This document shows, one piece after another, positions 28,184 to 37,192 of a stretch of 64,000 nucleotides of DNA. The first letter of the stretch is position 1. Each line of letters opens with the position of its first letter. A model generated the notes under the pieces. The model saw only the letters and a list, made by a program, of their open reading frames with translations, ran no database searches and had not been told where the DNA came from. Made by a program: the position numbers and the translations under genes. The DNA is from Pseudomonadota bacterium (lineage in GTDB: Bacteria; Pseudomonadota; Gammaproteobacteria; Burkholderiales; Ferrovaceae), in the NCBI GenBank assembly GCA_021832305.1, contig JAKBLB010000005.1:1-64000 (forward strand). The letters run 5' to 3'.

Positions 28184-28582
28184 ATGAAACCCTGGATTCG
28201 TATTGTGATCGTCAATGTCTGCTCCCTCACCTTGTTGGGAGGAAGTCTGGTTGCCCATGCCGAACTCATTCCCAGCACTCAACTCAATCCGCCTCCCACG
28301 CCCAGCCCCGCCCCCGGCGCGTCCCGACCGCTGACTCCCGATGAAGACCGGCAAGCCGTGCAGCGCTTCGTAGACCGCGCCGAGGTACAGAAAAAGATTC
28401 AGGAATTGGGTCTGGGTTCGATCATTACGGCCCAGCGCCTCTCTCTGCTCAGTGACAGCGAAGCACGGAATCTGGCCAACAAAATTCGGGAAATGCCGGC
28501 AGGAGGAAATTTCTCCAGTTTGACCACCACGGACATCATCATCATCTTGTTGGCCGCGATCCTGCTTGTTCTGATTGTTTGA
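28184..28582 (+). CDS. PA2779 family protein
   Basis: 132 residues: an N-terminal signal peptide (ends near AHAEL), a proline-rich stretch, a short conserved region with LTPDEDRQAVQRFVDRAEVQKKIQELG, and a C-terminal transmembrane helix (DIIIILLAAILLVLIV). This matches the small PA2779 family found next to PA2778-type peptidases. AAAGGAGAATGTC precedes the ATG. It begins 31 bases after the hydratase gene and overlaps the possible TTG start of the next gene. Function is unknown. Confidence 0.75.
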   Translation: MKPWIRIVIVNVCSLTLLGGSLVAHAELIPSTQLNPPPTPSPAPGASRPLTPDEDRQAVQRFVDRAEVQKKIQELGLGSIITAQRLSLLSDSEARNLANKIREMPAGGNFSSLTTTDIIIILLAAILLVLIV

Positions 28583-29522
28583 GTCGTTACAGCGCCAGTT
28601 GGCCCGTTCAGACGCATGGATGGCGCTGGTGGTCCTCCTTCTGGCCGGATGCGCCTCGAGCCCTGCCCTTCCCGAGTTGCCTGTGGCCCTCCCCGCCACG
28701 GTTGTGCTCGCCCGGGTGCCTTTTTTTCCAGACGACAAGGATTGGTGCGGACCTTCGGCATTGGCCAGTAGCCTTTCCTGGGCAGGACATCCGGTTTCTC
28801 CCCAGGAACTGATGCCACATGTGTATTCTCCGGATCTGCACGGCTCCCTGCCTCTGGACCTGATCGGGGCAACCCGCCAGCAGGGTCTCATTCCTTTTCT
28901 CCTGCCGCCTGATCTCTCGGCGCTACTGGTGGAAGTCGCCCATGACCATCCAGTGTTGGTCTTGCAGAAGGTCGGGCTACTGGAGGGGAGTTGGCACTAT
29001 GCAGTGGTCATCGGATATGACCTGCCTACTCAAACTTTGTGGCTTCACTCCGGAATGAAGGAACGCCTGTCCGAGGGGTTTACTGAATTTGAGAAATTCT
29101 GGAGTCCCGGAGGAAACTGGGCTCTGGTCATTACCGCTGCGGGTACGGTACCCGCCAGCGCGACGGAAAATGCCTATCTGACACAGATTGCCCCCCTGGA
29201 AAAATTTGCCCCTGCCCTGGCCGCACAGGGCTATCACAACGCTCTGACACGCTGGCCGGAAAGTTACCGCGCATGGATGGGATTGGGGGCACTGGCTTTT
29301 CAGGCCCATCGTTATCCGGAAGCACTGGAAGATTATCAGAGAGTTACCCGGGAACATCCTGGGGAGGGGGATGCTTTCAATAATTTGGCGGAAACCTGGC
29401 GCGCACTGGGAAATCTTTCGGCCGCCCGGGAGGCAATCACCCAAGCGCTCTCGCTGGGCGGCGCCCATCGCCCTTTCTATGAAAATACCCTGAAAGAAAT
29501 TAACGAGATGAAGGAAAAATAA
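28575..29522 (+). CDS. PA2778 family cysteine peptidase with TPR repeats
   Basis: Up to 315 residues. A lipobox (LLAGC, residues 22-26) makes it a predicted lipoprotein. A C39-like papain-fold domain follows, with the catalytic cysteine in DWCGPSAL and histidine in SWHYAVVIGYD, then two TPR-like helical pairs (residues 220-300). The start is unclear: TTG at 28575 gives a usable signal peptide and overlaps the previous stop; TTG at 28599 and ATG at 28620 are alternatives. The pairing with a PA2779 gene is typical. It may process a partner peptide in the periplasm; no substrate is known. Confidence 0.78.
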   Translation: MFESLQRQLARSDAWMALVVLLLAGCASSPALPELPVALPATVVLARVPFFPDDKDWCGPSALASSLSWAGHPVSPQELMPHVYSPDLHGSLPLDLIGATRQQGLIPFLLPPDLSALLVEVAHDHPVLVLQKVGLLEGSWHYAVVIGYDLPTQTLWLHSGMKERLSEGFTEFEKFWSPGGNWALVITAAGTVPASATENAYLTQIAPLEKFAPALAAQGYHNALTRWPESYRAWMGLGALAFQAHRYPEALEDYQRVTREHPGEGDAFNNLAETWRALGNLSAAREAITQALSLGGAHRPFYENTLKEINEMKEK

Positions 29523-29527
29523 AAATA

Positions 29528-29601
29528 TGGAGGCGCGAGCCGGAGTCGAACCGACCTACATGGATTTGCAATCCAGTGCATAACCGCTTTGCTATCGCGC
29601 C
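29528..29601 (-). tRNA. tRNA-Cys (anticodon GCA)
   Basis: The reverse complement starts GGCGCGATAGCAAAGCGG, has the anticodon loop TTGCAAA, a GGTTCGACTCC T-arm and an encoded CCA; 74 bases. It follows tRNA-Gly by 16 bases on the same strand, the same order as in the pgsA-glyW-cysT region of enterobacteria. A T-rich stretch follows its 3' end. Confidence 0.95.
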
Positions 29602-29617
29602 TGGGGAATGAATAAAA

Positions 29618-29693
29618 TGGAGCGGGAGACGAGTCTCGAACTCGCGACCTCAACCTTGGCAAGGTTGCGCTCTACCAACTGAGCTACTCCCGC
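29618..29693 (-). tRNA. tRNA-Gly (anticodon GCC)
   Basis: The reverse complement starts GCGGGAGTAGCTCAG, has the anticodon loop TTGCCAA, a GAGTTCGAGACTC T-arm and an encoded CCA; 76 bases. It is the first gene of a two-tRNA unit and lies a few bases after a strong promoter. Confidence 0.96.
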
Positions 29694-29704
29694 GAAAGAT
29701 CGAC

Positions 29705-29733
29705 ATTCTAACCATCTCTTGAGTTGGCGTCAA
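29705..29733 (-). promoter_or_regulatory. Sigma-70-type promoter for tRNA-Gly/tRNA-Cys
   Basis: Minus strand: TTGACG (29733-29728), 17-base spacer, TAGAAT (29710-29705). Both hexamers match consensus in five of six positions. The predicted transcript start is about five bases before the mature tRNA-Gly. Confidence 0.75.
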
Positions 29734-29834
29734 ATCCATTCTCATATTTGGTGATCTCACACCAGCCAATAGTGGTACATTACCGGTGGGGTTTGATGTA
29801 TGGACCGCATATGACATCATGATTTGGAGGATCC

Positions 29835-30953
29835 ATGTTTTTTTCTAAAAAAAAGAAGGATGAGGTGTGGCACAAGGAACGTCGCGTACTGGAGCAACAG
29901 TTGGAGCAACAACAGTCCGAAGTGGAACGTTTGCAAAGAATCCTGGAGGACAAGGATCGTCAGTTGCAATCAAAAGTTCAGGAGTTGTCCCTTAACCAGT
30001 CTTTGCTTCATCATCTGGACAATTTCGGACGCTCCATCATGGATGTTCAAACCAGTTTAGCGGGATTGTCAGAATCCATGCGACGCGAAGAAGAACAAGC
30101 AGTCAAGGCCCAAGACGTCTCGATCACCAGTCGTTCCGCCGTGGAAAGAATCTCCACCAATCTGGTCGCACTGTCTTCGGCCTCTCAAAAAACTGCAGAA
30201 CAGGTGGATCGTCTCGATGGACGAGCCCAGGAAATCATTCGGATTATTCAGTTGATCAAGGAAGTGGCTGATCAAACCAACCTGCTGGCCTTGAATGCGG
30301 CCATCGAGGCAGCCCGTGCTGGCGAACAGGGTCGTGGATTCGCGGTGGTTGCCGATGAGGTACGCAAACTGGCTGAGCGGACGGCCAATGCGACCGGAGA
30401 AATTTCCCGTCTGGTGGAACAGATCCGTTCCGACAGTTCCATCAGCCGCACCCAAATGACCCAGTTGGCCCAACAATCCGTGGACTACAGTCATGAAGGT
30501 CAGGAAACTGCCGGAACCATGCGTTCCGTCCTGGATATTTCCAGCAGCATGGAAAAAGCCATCGCTGCAACGGCCCTGCGTGCCTTTTGCGAATTAGTCA
30601 AGATTGACCATGTCGTCTTCAAGTTTCAGATTTATCGAGTCCTGCTCGGAATTTCCCACGAAAAGTCCAGCCAGTTTACCAATCATACCCAGTGTCGTCT
30701 GGGCAAATGGTATTACGAAGGGGAAGGACGCGCGAGTTTCTCAAAATTTCCAGGCTACAGTGAAATCGACGCGCCTCATGTCCAGGTGCACGATCATGCC
30801 CTTCGTGCTCTGACTGCCTATGAAGGAGGTCAGCATGCATTGGTAGTCAGTCATGTGGAGAAGATGGAAAGCGCCAGCCTGGAGGTTATGGCCGGGCTGG
30901 AAAAGATGGCGGCCAGCAACGAAGCGCACAGCGACATTCTTTGTGCCACCTGA
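29835..30953 (+). CDS. Soluble methyl-accepting chemotaxis protein with C-terminal CZB zinc-binding domain
   Basis: 372 residues, no transmembrane segment. A charged coiled coil (residues 10-60) leads into a receptor signalling domain with the conserved hairpin tip ([45 protein letters not shown] region). The C-terminal CZB domain has likely zinc ligands: His in KIDHVVFK, Cys in [10 protein letters not shown], and two His in HVQVHDHAL. The layout resembles cytoplasmic receptors such as Helicobacter TlpD, which respond to redox or reactive species. GGAGGATCC precedes the ATG. No che genes are nearby, so it is an orphan receptor. It converges on pgsA. Confidence 0.88.
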   Translation: MFFSKKKKDEVWHKERRVLEQQLEQQQSEVERLQRILEDKDRQLQSKVQELSLNQSLLHHLDNFGRSIMDVQTSLAGLSESMRREEEQAVKAQDVSITSRSAVERISTNLVALSSASQKTAEQVDRLDGRAQEIIRIIQLIKEVADQTNLLALNAAIEAARAGEQGRGFAVVADEVRKLAERTANATGEISRLVEQIRSDSSISRTQMTQLAQQSVDYSHEGQETAGTMRSVLDISSSMEKAIAATALRAFCELVKIDHVVFKFQIYRVLLGISHEKSSQFTNHTQCRLGKWYYEGEGRASFSKFPGYSEIDAPHVQVHDHALRALTAYEGGQHALVVSHVEKMESASLEVMAGLEKMAASNEAHSDILCAT

Positions 30954-30969
30954 ACATTGGAACTCTGCT

Positions 30970-31542
30970 TCAGGGACGGGTAGTGGCCCCCGCCGCCTTG
31001 ATTGCCATCTGGAGATAGTAGGCCATGGAGATCAAGGTCAGTGCGGAGGCCACCCACAGTGCGAAGGAACCGATCCAGTGACAGGGAATGAAGCCAAACA
31101 AAGGATGGTCGTACAGTAGAAAAGGGATCGCTACCATCTGCGCTGCAGTTTTTACTTTTCCCAGGGTAGAAACGGCGACATTGGCACTCTTGCCGAGATG
31201 AGCCATCCATTCGCGCAAGGCAGAAATGGTGATTTCCCGTCCGATGATGATGAGGGCCAGGACGGAAGGCGCGCGTTGCAGGTCGACCAGAACGATCAGG
31301 GCGGCCATGACCATCAATTTATCTGCCACGGGGTCGAGAAAGGCCCCAAAAGCAGTGGTCTGGTTAAGACGACGGGCCAAGTACCCATCGAACGCATCGG
31401 TCAGGGCTGCGAGCACGAAGAGAGCGGCTGCAGCCAGTCCCGAATAGGGTACTGCCAGCCAATGATCCGGAAAGTAGGATACCCCCACGAACAACGGGAT
31501 CAAGAGCAGGCGCAATAGAGTGAGCAGATTGGGGATGGTCAT
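30970..31542 (-). CDS. pgsA: CDP-diacylglycerol-glycerol-3-phosphate 3-phosphatidyltransferase
   Basis: About 190 residues with several membrane helices. The CDP-alcohol phosphotransferase motif is complete: DAFDGYLARR, a spacer, then GAFLDPVADK. It makes phosphatidylglycerol phosphate in the inner membrane, leading to phosphatidylglycerol. ATG at 31542 or 31548 could start it; both follow uvrC closely. The uvrC-pgsA adjacency is widespread in proteobacteria. It is the last gene of the leftward lepA run. Confidence 0.93.
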   Translation of the reverse strand: MTIPNLLTLLRLLLIPLFVGVSYFPDHWLAVPYSGLAAAALFVLAALTDAFDGYLARRLNQTTAFGAFLDPVADKLMVMAALIVLVDLQRAPSVLALIIIGREITISALREWMAHLGKSANVAVSTLGKVKTAAQMVAIPFLLYDHPLFGFIPCHWIGSFALWVASALTLISMAYYLQMAIKAAGATTRP

Positions 31543-31560
31543 CAGCATGATGTGCCCATT

Positions 31561-33384
31561 CTACCCATTCCTGTCCTTTACGCCATGTAAAGTCGCATAT
31601 ATTTTGCGAGCCAGAGCCTCCCCGATGCCTGAAACTTCGGCCATATCCGCTTCGCTGGCTCGTTCCACCCCCTTCAACCCCCCAAATTGCTGCAACAGGA
31701 GACGCCGGCGTTTGTCTCCAATGCCCGGAATATCTTGCAGAAGAGAATGTTCCTGGCGTTTTTGGCGGCGCTGACGATGTCCAGATACGGCAAAACGATG
31801 GGCTTCATCTCGAATCGCCTGAATCAAATGAAAACCGGGATTTTCAGGGGCCAAATGTCGTTCGGTAGCATGACCCTGTATCCACAGGGTTTCTGCACCA
31901 ACCTTGCGTGCTGGCCCCTTGGCAATGCCCAATACGGGGATTCGCAGGTCCAGGGCTCGCAATACCTCTGCCGCCACAGCGAGTTGCCCTTTCCCGCCAT
32001 CGATCAGAAGGAGATCAGGCAGAGGAAGAGATTCTCCCCGATCTCGATAGCGTCGTTCCAAAGCAACGCGCATGGCCCCGTAATCATCCCCGGGGGTGAT
32101 GCCATCGATATGATATTGGCGATAGGATTGCTTATGGGGCCGACCGTGTTGAAATACCACACAGGAAGCCACCGTGGCTTCGCCTTGCGTATGGCTGATA
32201 TCGAAACATTCCATGCGCGTGGGTGGAGAGTCCAGTTCCAGCACGCGTTGCAGTGTCTGCAGTCGTTGTTCTTCGTGCAGACGTTGCGCCTGGTGCTGGG
32301 CCCAGGCCTGTTGCGCATTGGTCAAAGCCCCCTCCAGCCAGACACGGCGCATGCCGCGCGGCGCCTGGACCCATGAAATACGCCGCCCGATTCCTTCGCT
32401 CATCCACTGTAACAGTTCAGGAGAAGGTGCGGGATGATTTGAAATGATTTGGGCAGGCGGAGGATATTCTCCATAATGCTGGGTCAGAAAGGCTTCCAAA
32501 ACCTGGGCAGCCGAGGCGGACTCGGCATGATCGGGAAACAGGTTACGGTCGCCGATGTGTCGACCCTGACGAATCATGGTCAGGTTCAGGACGAATTCCT
32601 GCTCCTGGCATACTAGGGCCAATATATCGACATCCCGTGCCACCCCGGTGGAAACGGTTTGTTGGGTGAGCACCTGTTGAATCAGGGCGATGCGATCGCG
32701 CAAAAGCGCTGCATTCTCGAAGTTCAATGCACTGGCCTCCTGATTCATGCGGGTTCGCAGATCATCCAGAATCCTCTGTTCCTTTCCCTTGAGAAAATCT
32801 TCGGTTTGCCGAATGGACAGAGCATACTCGCCGGCCCCGATCAGCCCTACGCACGGCGCAGAACATCGCTTGATTTGATATTCAAGACAGGGGCGGGTTC
32901 TATTCTTGAAAGTACTTTCATCACAGGTTCTTAAAAGAAATAATTTCTGTAGAAACTGAAGTGCGGAGCGGGCAGCCCAGACATTGGGATAGGGACCGTA
33001 ATAGCGATGCGGGGGGTGCAGTTTTCCGCGATACCAGGAAAGCCTGGGAAATTCATGAGAACTTAACTGCAGGTACGGATAGGTCTTATCATCCCTAAAG
33101 ACGATGTTGAAGCGAGGCCGATGAGTCTTGATCAAGTTGCTTTCCAGCAAGAGCGCCTCGGTTTCGGAGGTGACGAGGGTCACTTCGATGGTAGCAATCA
33201 GTGAAACCAGCAAACGGATGCGCGGATTTTCAGATTCCCGTTGAAAATAAGAATCCACGCGCCGTTTTAAATGGCGCGCCTTACCGACATAGAGCAATTT
33301 TCCCTGATCATCGAAATAACGATAGACCCCTGGCTGATTGGGGAGCGTGGCCCGGTAGTCAGCCAGTGTGCCGGGTTTGGTCAT
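31561..33384 (-). CDS. uvrC: Excinuclease ABC subunit C
   Basis: About 607 residues, normal for UvrC. The GIY-YIG nuclease is at the N-terminus (QPGVYRYFDD, LLYVGKARHLKRRV), then a UVR region (DDLRTRMNQEASALNFENAALLRD), the RNase H-like endonuclease part (DGGKGQLAVA) and C-terminal helix-hairpin-helix motifs. It makes both incisions in nucleotide excision repair with UvrAB. The start at 33384 overlaps the upstream stop (ATGA); the track start lies inside the transporter gene. Confidence 0.95.
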   Translation of the reverse strand: MTKPGTLADYRATLPNQPGVYRYFDDQGKLLYVGKARHLKRRVDSYFQRESENPRIRLLVSLIATIEVTLVTSETEALLLESNLIKTHRPRFNIVFRDDKTYPYLQLSSHEFPRLSWYRGKLHPPHRYYGPYPNVWAARSALQFLQKLFLLRTCDESTFKNRTRPCLEYQIKRCSAPCVGLIGAGEYALSIRQTEDFLKGKEQRILDDLRTRMNQEASALNFENAALLRDRIALIQQVLTQQTVSTGVARDVDILALVCQEQEFVLNLTMIRQGRHIGDRNLFPDHAESASAAQVLEAFLTQHYGEYPPPAQIISNHPAPSPELLQWMSEGIGRRISWVQAPRGMRRVWLEGALTNAQQAWAQHQAQRLHEEQRLQTLQRVLELDSPPTRMECFDISHTQGEATVASCVVFQHGRPHKQSYRQYHIDGITPGDDYGAMRVALERRYRDRGESLPLPDLLLIDGGKGQLAVAAEVLRALDLRIPVLGIAKGPARKVGAETLWIQGHATERHLAPENPGFHLIQAIRDEAHRFAVSGHRQRRQKRQEHSLLQDIPGIGDKRRRLLLQQFGGLKGVERASEADMAEVSGIGEALARKIYATLHGVKDRNG

Positions 33385-34343
33385 GCAGGACGGCGCAATT
33401 CCGGTTGCAGGGTAATCTGTTCGATGCCGTGCTGGTGAATCAGACGGGCCCTCAAGAGGGTCAATAATTCCGGCCAGTTGGCCAGCGCCTCCACCTCCAG
33501 ATGCGCCGAAAGCGCCATCATGCCGGAAGTCAATGTCCAAATGTGCAGATCATGGACGGCAATGACCCCAGGCGTGTGCGCCAGTTGTTCACCGACCTCA
33601 TGCAACGAAATGGTTTTGGGTACGCCTTCCATCAGCACATGCACAGATTCGGACAGGATCTGAAAGGTGGAGTTCAGCATCAGACCGGCAACAACCAGGG
33701 AAAGAATGGGATCGATGGGCATCCATCCCGTTTGCCAAATGATAAACCCCGCAATCAGAGCCGCCAGAGAGCCCAGAAAATCTCCCAGCACATGGATCAG
33801 CAATGCCCGAGTATTGAGCCCTTTCTCCATGCGTGACAATATCCATCCATTGAGGGTATTCAAAATCATCCCGAGCATCGCTACCCCCATCACGGGAAAG
33901 GGATGAACGGGGGAAGGATGGGTGATGCGCTCAAAAGCTTCTACCGAAATGATTCCGATCACACCCAGCAGCAATAACCCATTCAGGGCTGCAGCGATGA
34001 TTTCTGCCCGCTGCAAACCATAACTGTGGCGCTGGGTAGGCGGCCGCTTACCGATCCAGATCGCCAGAGTTCCCAATCCCAGTGACAGTGCATCGGAAAC
34101 CATGTGGCCCGCATCGGAAAGCAACGCCAAGGAACCCGACAACCATCCAGTGAAAGCCTCCACCAAAGCAAAGGCAACCGTCAGAATCAATGCAATCAAC
34201 ATGGCTCTGGTCGTGGCCGGACGAGCCCCGTGATGGACATGGTCCGCAGGATCGTGGTACTGGTGTGCCTGCATTTCTCCTTGCGGGTGATTCCGGTGTC
34301 CCCGTCCCGATGCCTGGGAGTGGGAATGATGACCCAGCCCCAT
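33381..34343 (-). CDS. Cation diffusion facilitator (zinc/cobalt/cadmium efflux type)
   Basis: 320 residues. A histidine-rich N-terminus (HHSHSQ, HQYHDPADHVHH) precedes six transmembrane helices with the metal-site motifs SDAGHMVSDA (helix II) and HVLGDFLGS (helix V), then a cytoplasmic C-terminal domain (HDLHIWTLTSG). This is the ZitB/CzcD subgroup, which exports divalent metal by proton exchange. It starts two bases after nagZ and overlaps uvrC, so it is embedded in the housekeeping operon. No metal regulator is nearby. Confidence 0.9.
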   Translation of the reverse strand: MGLGHHSHSQASGRGHRNHPQGEMQAHQYHDPADHVHHGARPATTRAMLIALILTVAFALVEAFTGWLSGSLALLSDAGHMVSDALSLGLGTLAIWIGKRPPTQRHSYGLQRAEIIAAALNGLLLLGVIGIISVEAFERITHPSPVHPFPVMGVAMLGMILNTLNGWILSRMEKGLNTRALLIHVLGDFLGSLAALIAGFIIWQTGWMPIDPILSLVVAGLMLNSTFQILSESVHVLMEGVPKTISLHEVGEQLAHTPGVIAVHDLHIWTLTSGMMALSAHLEVEALANWPELLTLLRARLIHQHGIEQITLQPELRRPA

Positions 34344-34345
34344 GA

Positions 34346-35368
34346 TTACTCTTCCATGTCTTGAAGACGCCGATGCGCCTCGTGATAATCTCGCTCACGC
34401 TGGGTGAGCGGCACATGGGAGGTACCGCGCATTTTCATCCAGCGCTGTGCGAGTTGCGACGAAAAAATATTTTTTTCCAAACTTTCCAGCACTTGTCCGG
34501 CAGCCGGTGCATCATTGCACAGAAGCACGGCATCGCAGCCCGCATCCAGGGCTTGGTGGGTGCGTTCCTCCGCGTCCCCCCCCCAGGAAACGGCCCCCCC
34601 CATGGTAAGGTCATCGCTGATGATCATGCCTTCGAATTCCCAGCGTTGGCGTAACAGGGTCTGCAACCAGAAGGGAGAAAAACCTGCAGGTTCCGGCGCA
34701 ATGGCGGGATACAGGACATGTGCCGGCATGAGTGCACCGACCCCCGCGCAGTCCAGCAGCGCCCGGAACGGAATGAGATCCGCAGTTTCCAGTTCGGTCC
34801 AGGAGCGTTCATCCACAGGCAAACCGATGTGAGAGTCCACCGCCACATGACCATGACCGGGGAAATGTTTGACCACCGCACGCATGCTCTGCCCATGCAA
34901 CCCCCGTACCAAGGCCTGAGCCAAAGAACAAACGCGTGTTGGTTCCCGGTGAAAGGCGCGATTTCCAATCACTGCACTGCGCCCATAATCGAGATCAAGA
35001 ACCGGAGTAAAGGAAAAGTCGATTCCCAGTTGAGTCAATTCCCAGGCCAGCACCGTTCCACAATCAGTGGCCCATTGTTCGGCTCGCACGGGATCCCGCT
35101 CATGGAGGGCTCCCACGTTTCCCATGGCCGGAAGTGCCGTCATCTCCGTGCGAAACCGTTGCACCCTGCCCCCCTCGTGGTCCACCGCCACCAGCAATTC
35201 GGGCCGCACGGCACGCAGGGAACGGATCAAATGGGTAACCTGTGCCTTGTTCTCATAATTACGCGAAAAAAGGATGACCCCCCCAGTTGCGGGATGACGC
35301 AGAAGATCCTTTTCTTCGGGCCGAAGTTCCAGACCGGCAACATCCAGCATCACAGGCCCCGGGTTCAT
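34346..35368 (-). CDS. nagZ: Beta-N-acetylhexosaminidase
   Basis: 340 residues, GH3 family. The NagZ signature KHFPGHGHVAVDSH is present, which carries the Asp-His catalytic elements; LDLDYG and VDHEGGRVQRF also match. It removes N-acetylglucosamine from anhydromuropeptides in cell-wall recycling in the cytoplasm. The start overlaps the acpS stop (ATGA). Its position after acpS is standard for betaproteobacteria. Confidence 0.93.
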   Translation of the reverse strand: MNPGPVMLDVAGLELRPEEKDLLRHPATGGVILFSRNYENKAQVTHLIRSLRAVRPELLVAVDHEGGRVQRFRTEMTALPAMGNVGALHERDPVRAEQWATDCGTVLAWELTQLGIDFSFTPVLDLDYGRSAVIGNRAFHREPTRVCSLAQALVRGLHGQSMRAVVKHFPGHGHVAVDSHIGLPVDERSWTELETADLIPFRALLDCAGVGALMPAHVLYPAIAPEPAGFSPFWLQTLLRQRWEFEGMIISDDLTMGGAVSWGGDAEERTHQALDAGCDAVLLCNDAPAAGQVLESLEKNIFSSQLAQRWMKMRGTSHVPLTQRERDYHEAHRRLQDMEE

Positions 35369-35745
35369 ACTCCCTCCAGAACCACGCAGGCGAATGCATG
35401 AGATTTTTCATCGGTGATGGAAAGCCATGTTCGGGTAATTCCTCTATCCTGCAACCAGGTTGCGAGCGGTTCCTCAAATACCAGTTGGGGCGCGCCCAGC
35501 GCATCGTGGGTGGTTCCAATGGACCGCCACAGCACCGGCGTACGCATGCCCGTCCCCACCGCCTTGGAAAAAGCTTCTTTGGCAGCAAAACGTTTGGCCA
35601 GAAAGCGTTCCGGGGCGGCTTGCCGAGAAAAGTGTGTCCGTTCCTCCGGTGTCAGCAGGTACTTTAGAAAGCGTTCACCATGACGCTTCCATACGCCATC
35701 GATCCGTTCCAGGGAAACCAGATCCACCCCCATGCCCCTTATCAT
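35365..35745 (-). CDS. acpS: Holo-[acyl-carrier-protein] synthase
   Basis: 126 residues. Transfers phosphopantetheine from CoA to acyl carrier protein. [11 protein letters not shown] carries the first metal-binding Asp, and [15 protein letters not shown] the second acidic site. The start overlaps the pdxJ stop (ATGA), and the stop overlaps nagZ. A second ATG four codons in (MGVDL) is also possible. Confidence 0.93.
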   Translation of the reverse strand: MIRGMGVDLVSLERIDGVWKRHGERFLKYLLTPEERTHFSRQAAPERFLAKRFAAKEAFSKAVGTGMRTPVLWRSIGTTHDALGAPQLVFEEPLATWLQDRGITRTWLSITDEKSHAFACVVLEGV

Positions 35746-36467
35746 ACCGTAGCCCCAAGGATGAGGGCTTTCATTTCACGCACGGCACTTTCCCATCCCA
35801 CAAAAAGCGCATGAGCCACGATGGCATGGCCTATGTTGAGTTCACGAATCAGGGGCAAGGCCGCGATGGGACGGGTATTATGGTAATTCAGTCCATGCCC
35901 GGCATTGACCCGCAGGCCCAGACGGGTGCCCAGTTCGGTGGCCATGCGAATCCGTTCCAGTTCCTTGAGGATCTCTTCTTCCCCCTCCATTTCGGCATAC
36001 TGCCCGGTATGCAACTCCACCACCGGAGCACCTGCGGCCTGGGCGGCTTCCAGTTGTTCCCGATCCGCATTGATGAACAGGGAAACCCGCACCCCTGCCG
36101 CCGCCAAAACCGTACAGGCATGGCGTATCCGTTCAAACTGCTGAACCACGTCCAACCCCCCTTCCGTGGTCAATTCCTGGCGCCGTTCCGGCACCAGACA
36201 GGCGTCATGGGGACGGATGCGCGTCGCAATGGCCAACATTTCGTCGGTCACGGCCATTTCCAGATTCATCCGGATGGTCAACACCTCACGCAGGATTTCC
36301 AGGTCGCGGTCCTGAATGTGACGCCGATCTTCGCGCAGGTGCAGCGTAATGGCATCGGCTCCGGCATATTCGGCCAACAAAGCGGCTCGTACCGGACTGG
36401 GATAACGGGTACCACGAGCTTGGCGAAGCGTGGCAATATGATCGATATTTACGCCCAGTTGGATCAT
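35742..36467 (-). CDS. pdxJ: Pyridoxine 5'-phosphate synthase
   Basis: About 241 residues. Joins 1-deoxyxylulose 5-phosphate and 3-amino-2-oxopropyl phosphate in vitamin B6 synthesis. Conserved segments are [26 protein letters not shown] and VELHTGQYA, with the C-terminal GHGLNYHN phosphate-binding loop. The start at 36467 overlaps the recO stop (ATGA); the long track ORF begins inside recO. Confidence 0.95.
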   Translation of the reverse strand: MIQLGVNIDHIATLRQARGTRYPSPVRAALLAEYAGADAITLHLREDRRHIQDRDLEILREVLTIRMNLEMAVTDEMLAIATRIRPHDACLVPERRQELTTEGGLDVVQQFERIRHACTVLAAAGVRVSLFINADREQLEAAQAAGAPVVELHTGQYAEMEGEEEILKELERIRMATELGTRLGLRVNAGHGLNYHNTRPIAALPLIRELNIGHAIVAHALFVGWESAVREMKALILGATV

Positions 36468-37192
36468 AACGTGGGAATCTCCTGAAGAATACGACGGGTA
36501 TGCAATTCCTGCCCACCCAGATGAACCTGGAGCAACCAGCGCATGACCCGCTTGCACTCCAGGGCGGAACGCGGATCTCCATAATTGCCTCTGGCCATAT
36601 CCAGCAAAGTCTTGCCGTGGCATTGTACTGCATTCTCCTGGTCCGGACCGAGCCGGACAACCGCACCGTCCAGGTCCAAACCATAAAGAACTTCAGCAAC
36701 CACGGGCAGGTTTGTCAGGGATTCCCGATCCAGAACCGGAGCAACCCCCATACTCCGCAATAATTCATACTCGAAAGTCCGCAAAATGGGTTCTTGTACC
36801 GTCTCCAGCGCCAAACGGGACAAGGCCCGTCGGTAAGATTCGAACAGAAGTTCCTGGTTATCTTCTGGAACCACCATGCGAAAGAGCAATTCATTGAGGT
36901 AAAAGCCGCAAAATAACGCCCGTCCCTGCAATAAAGGCAATCCCCCTTGCCATTCGGCACTTTTCAAAATGCGCAGTCCTTCCTGACCGTACCATACCAG
37001 ATGAAGGGGTTGAAAGGGCTGCAATACTCCACGCAGGGCAGCGCGGGGACGACGGACTCCCTTGGCCACCAGAGAAATCCGTCCGCTGTGCGGGGTTAGA
37101 ACCTCCACCACCAGACTGGTTTCGCGCCAAGGGGTGGTATGAAGGACGAAACCCTGATCCTCGTGGGTCGTCCCGCGTCTTTCAGAAGTCAT
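36464..37192 (-). CDS. recO: DNA repair protein RecO
   Basis: About 242 residues. An N-terminal OB fold ([35 protein letters not shown]) and a helical C-terminal domain with [10 protein letters not shown]. RecO loads RecA with RecR and anneals single strands. No CxxC zinc motif is visible, as is common in this class. ATG at 37192 lies inside the era stop region (11-base overlap) and is preferred over the upstream track start. Confidence 0.92.
   Translation of the reverse strand: MTSERRGTTHEDQGFVLHTTPWRETSLVVEVLTPHSGRISLVAKGVRRPRAALRGVLQPFQPLHLVWYGQEGLRILKSAEWQGGLPLLQGRALFCGFYLNELLFRMVVPEDNQELLFESYRRALSRLALETVQEPILRTFEYELLRSMGVAPVLDRESLTNLPVVAEVLYGLDLDGAVVRLGPDQENAVQCHGKTLLDMARGNYGDPRSALECKRVMRWLLQVHLGGQELHTRRILQEIPTL

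Noticed and set aside
35460-36485. 341-residue plus-strand ORF
   Set aside because: Antisense to acpS and pdxJ, both of which are clear overlapping genes.
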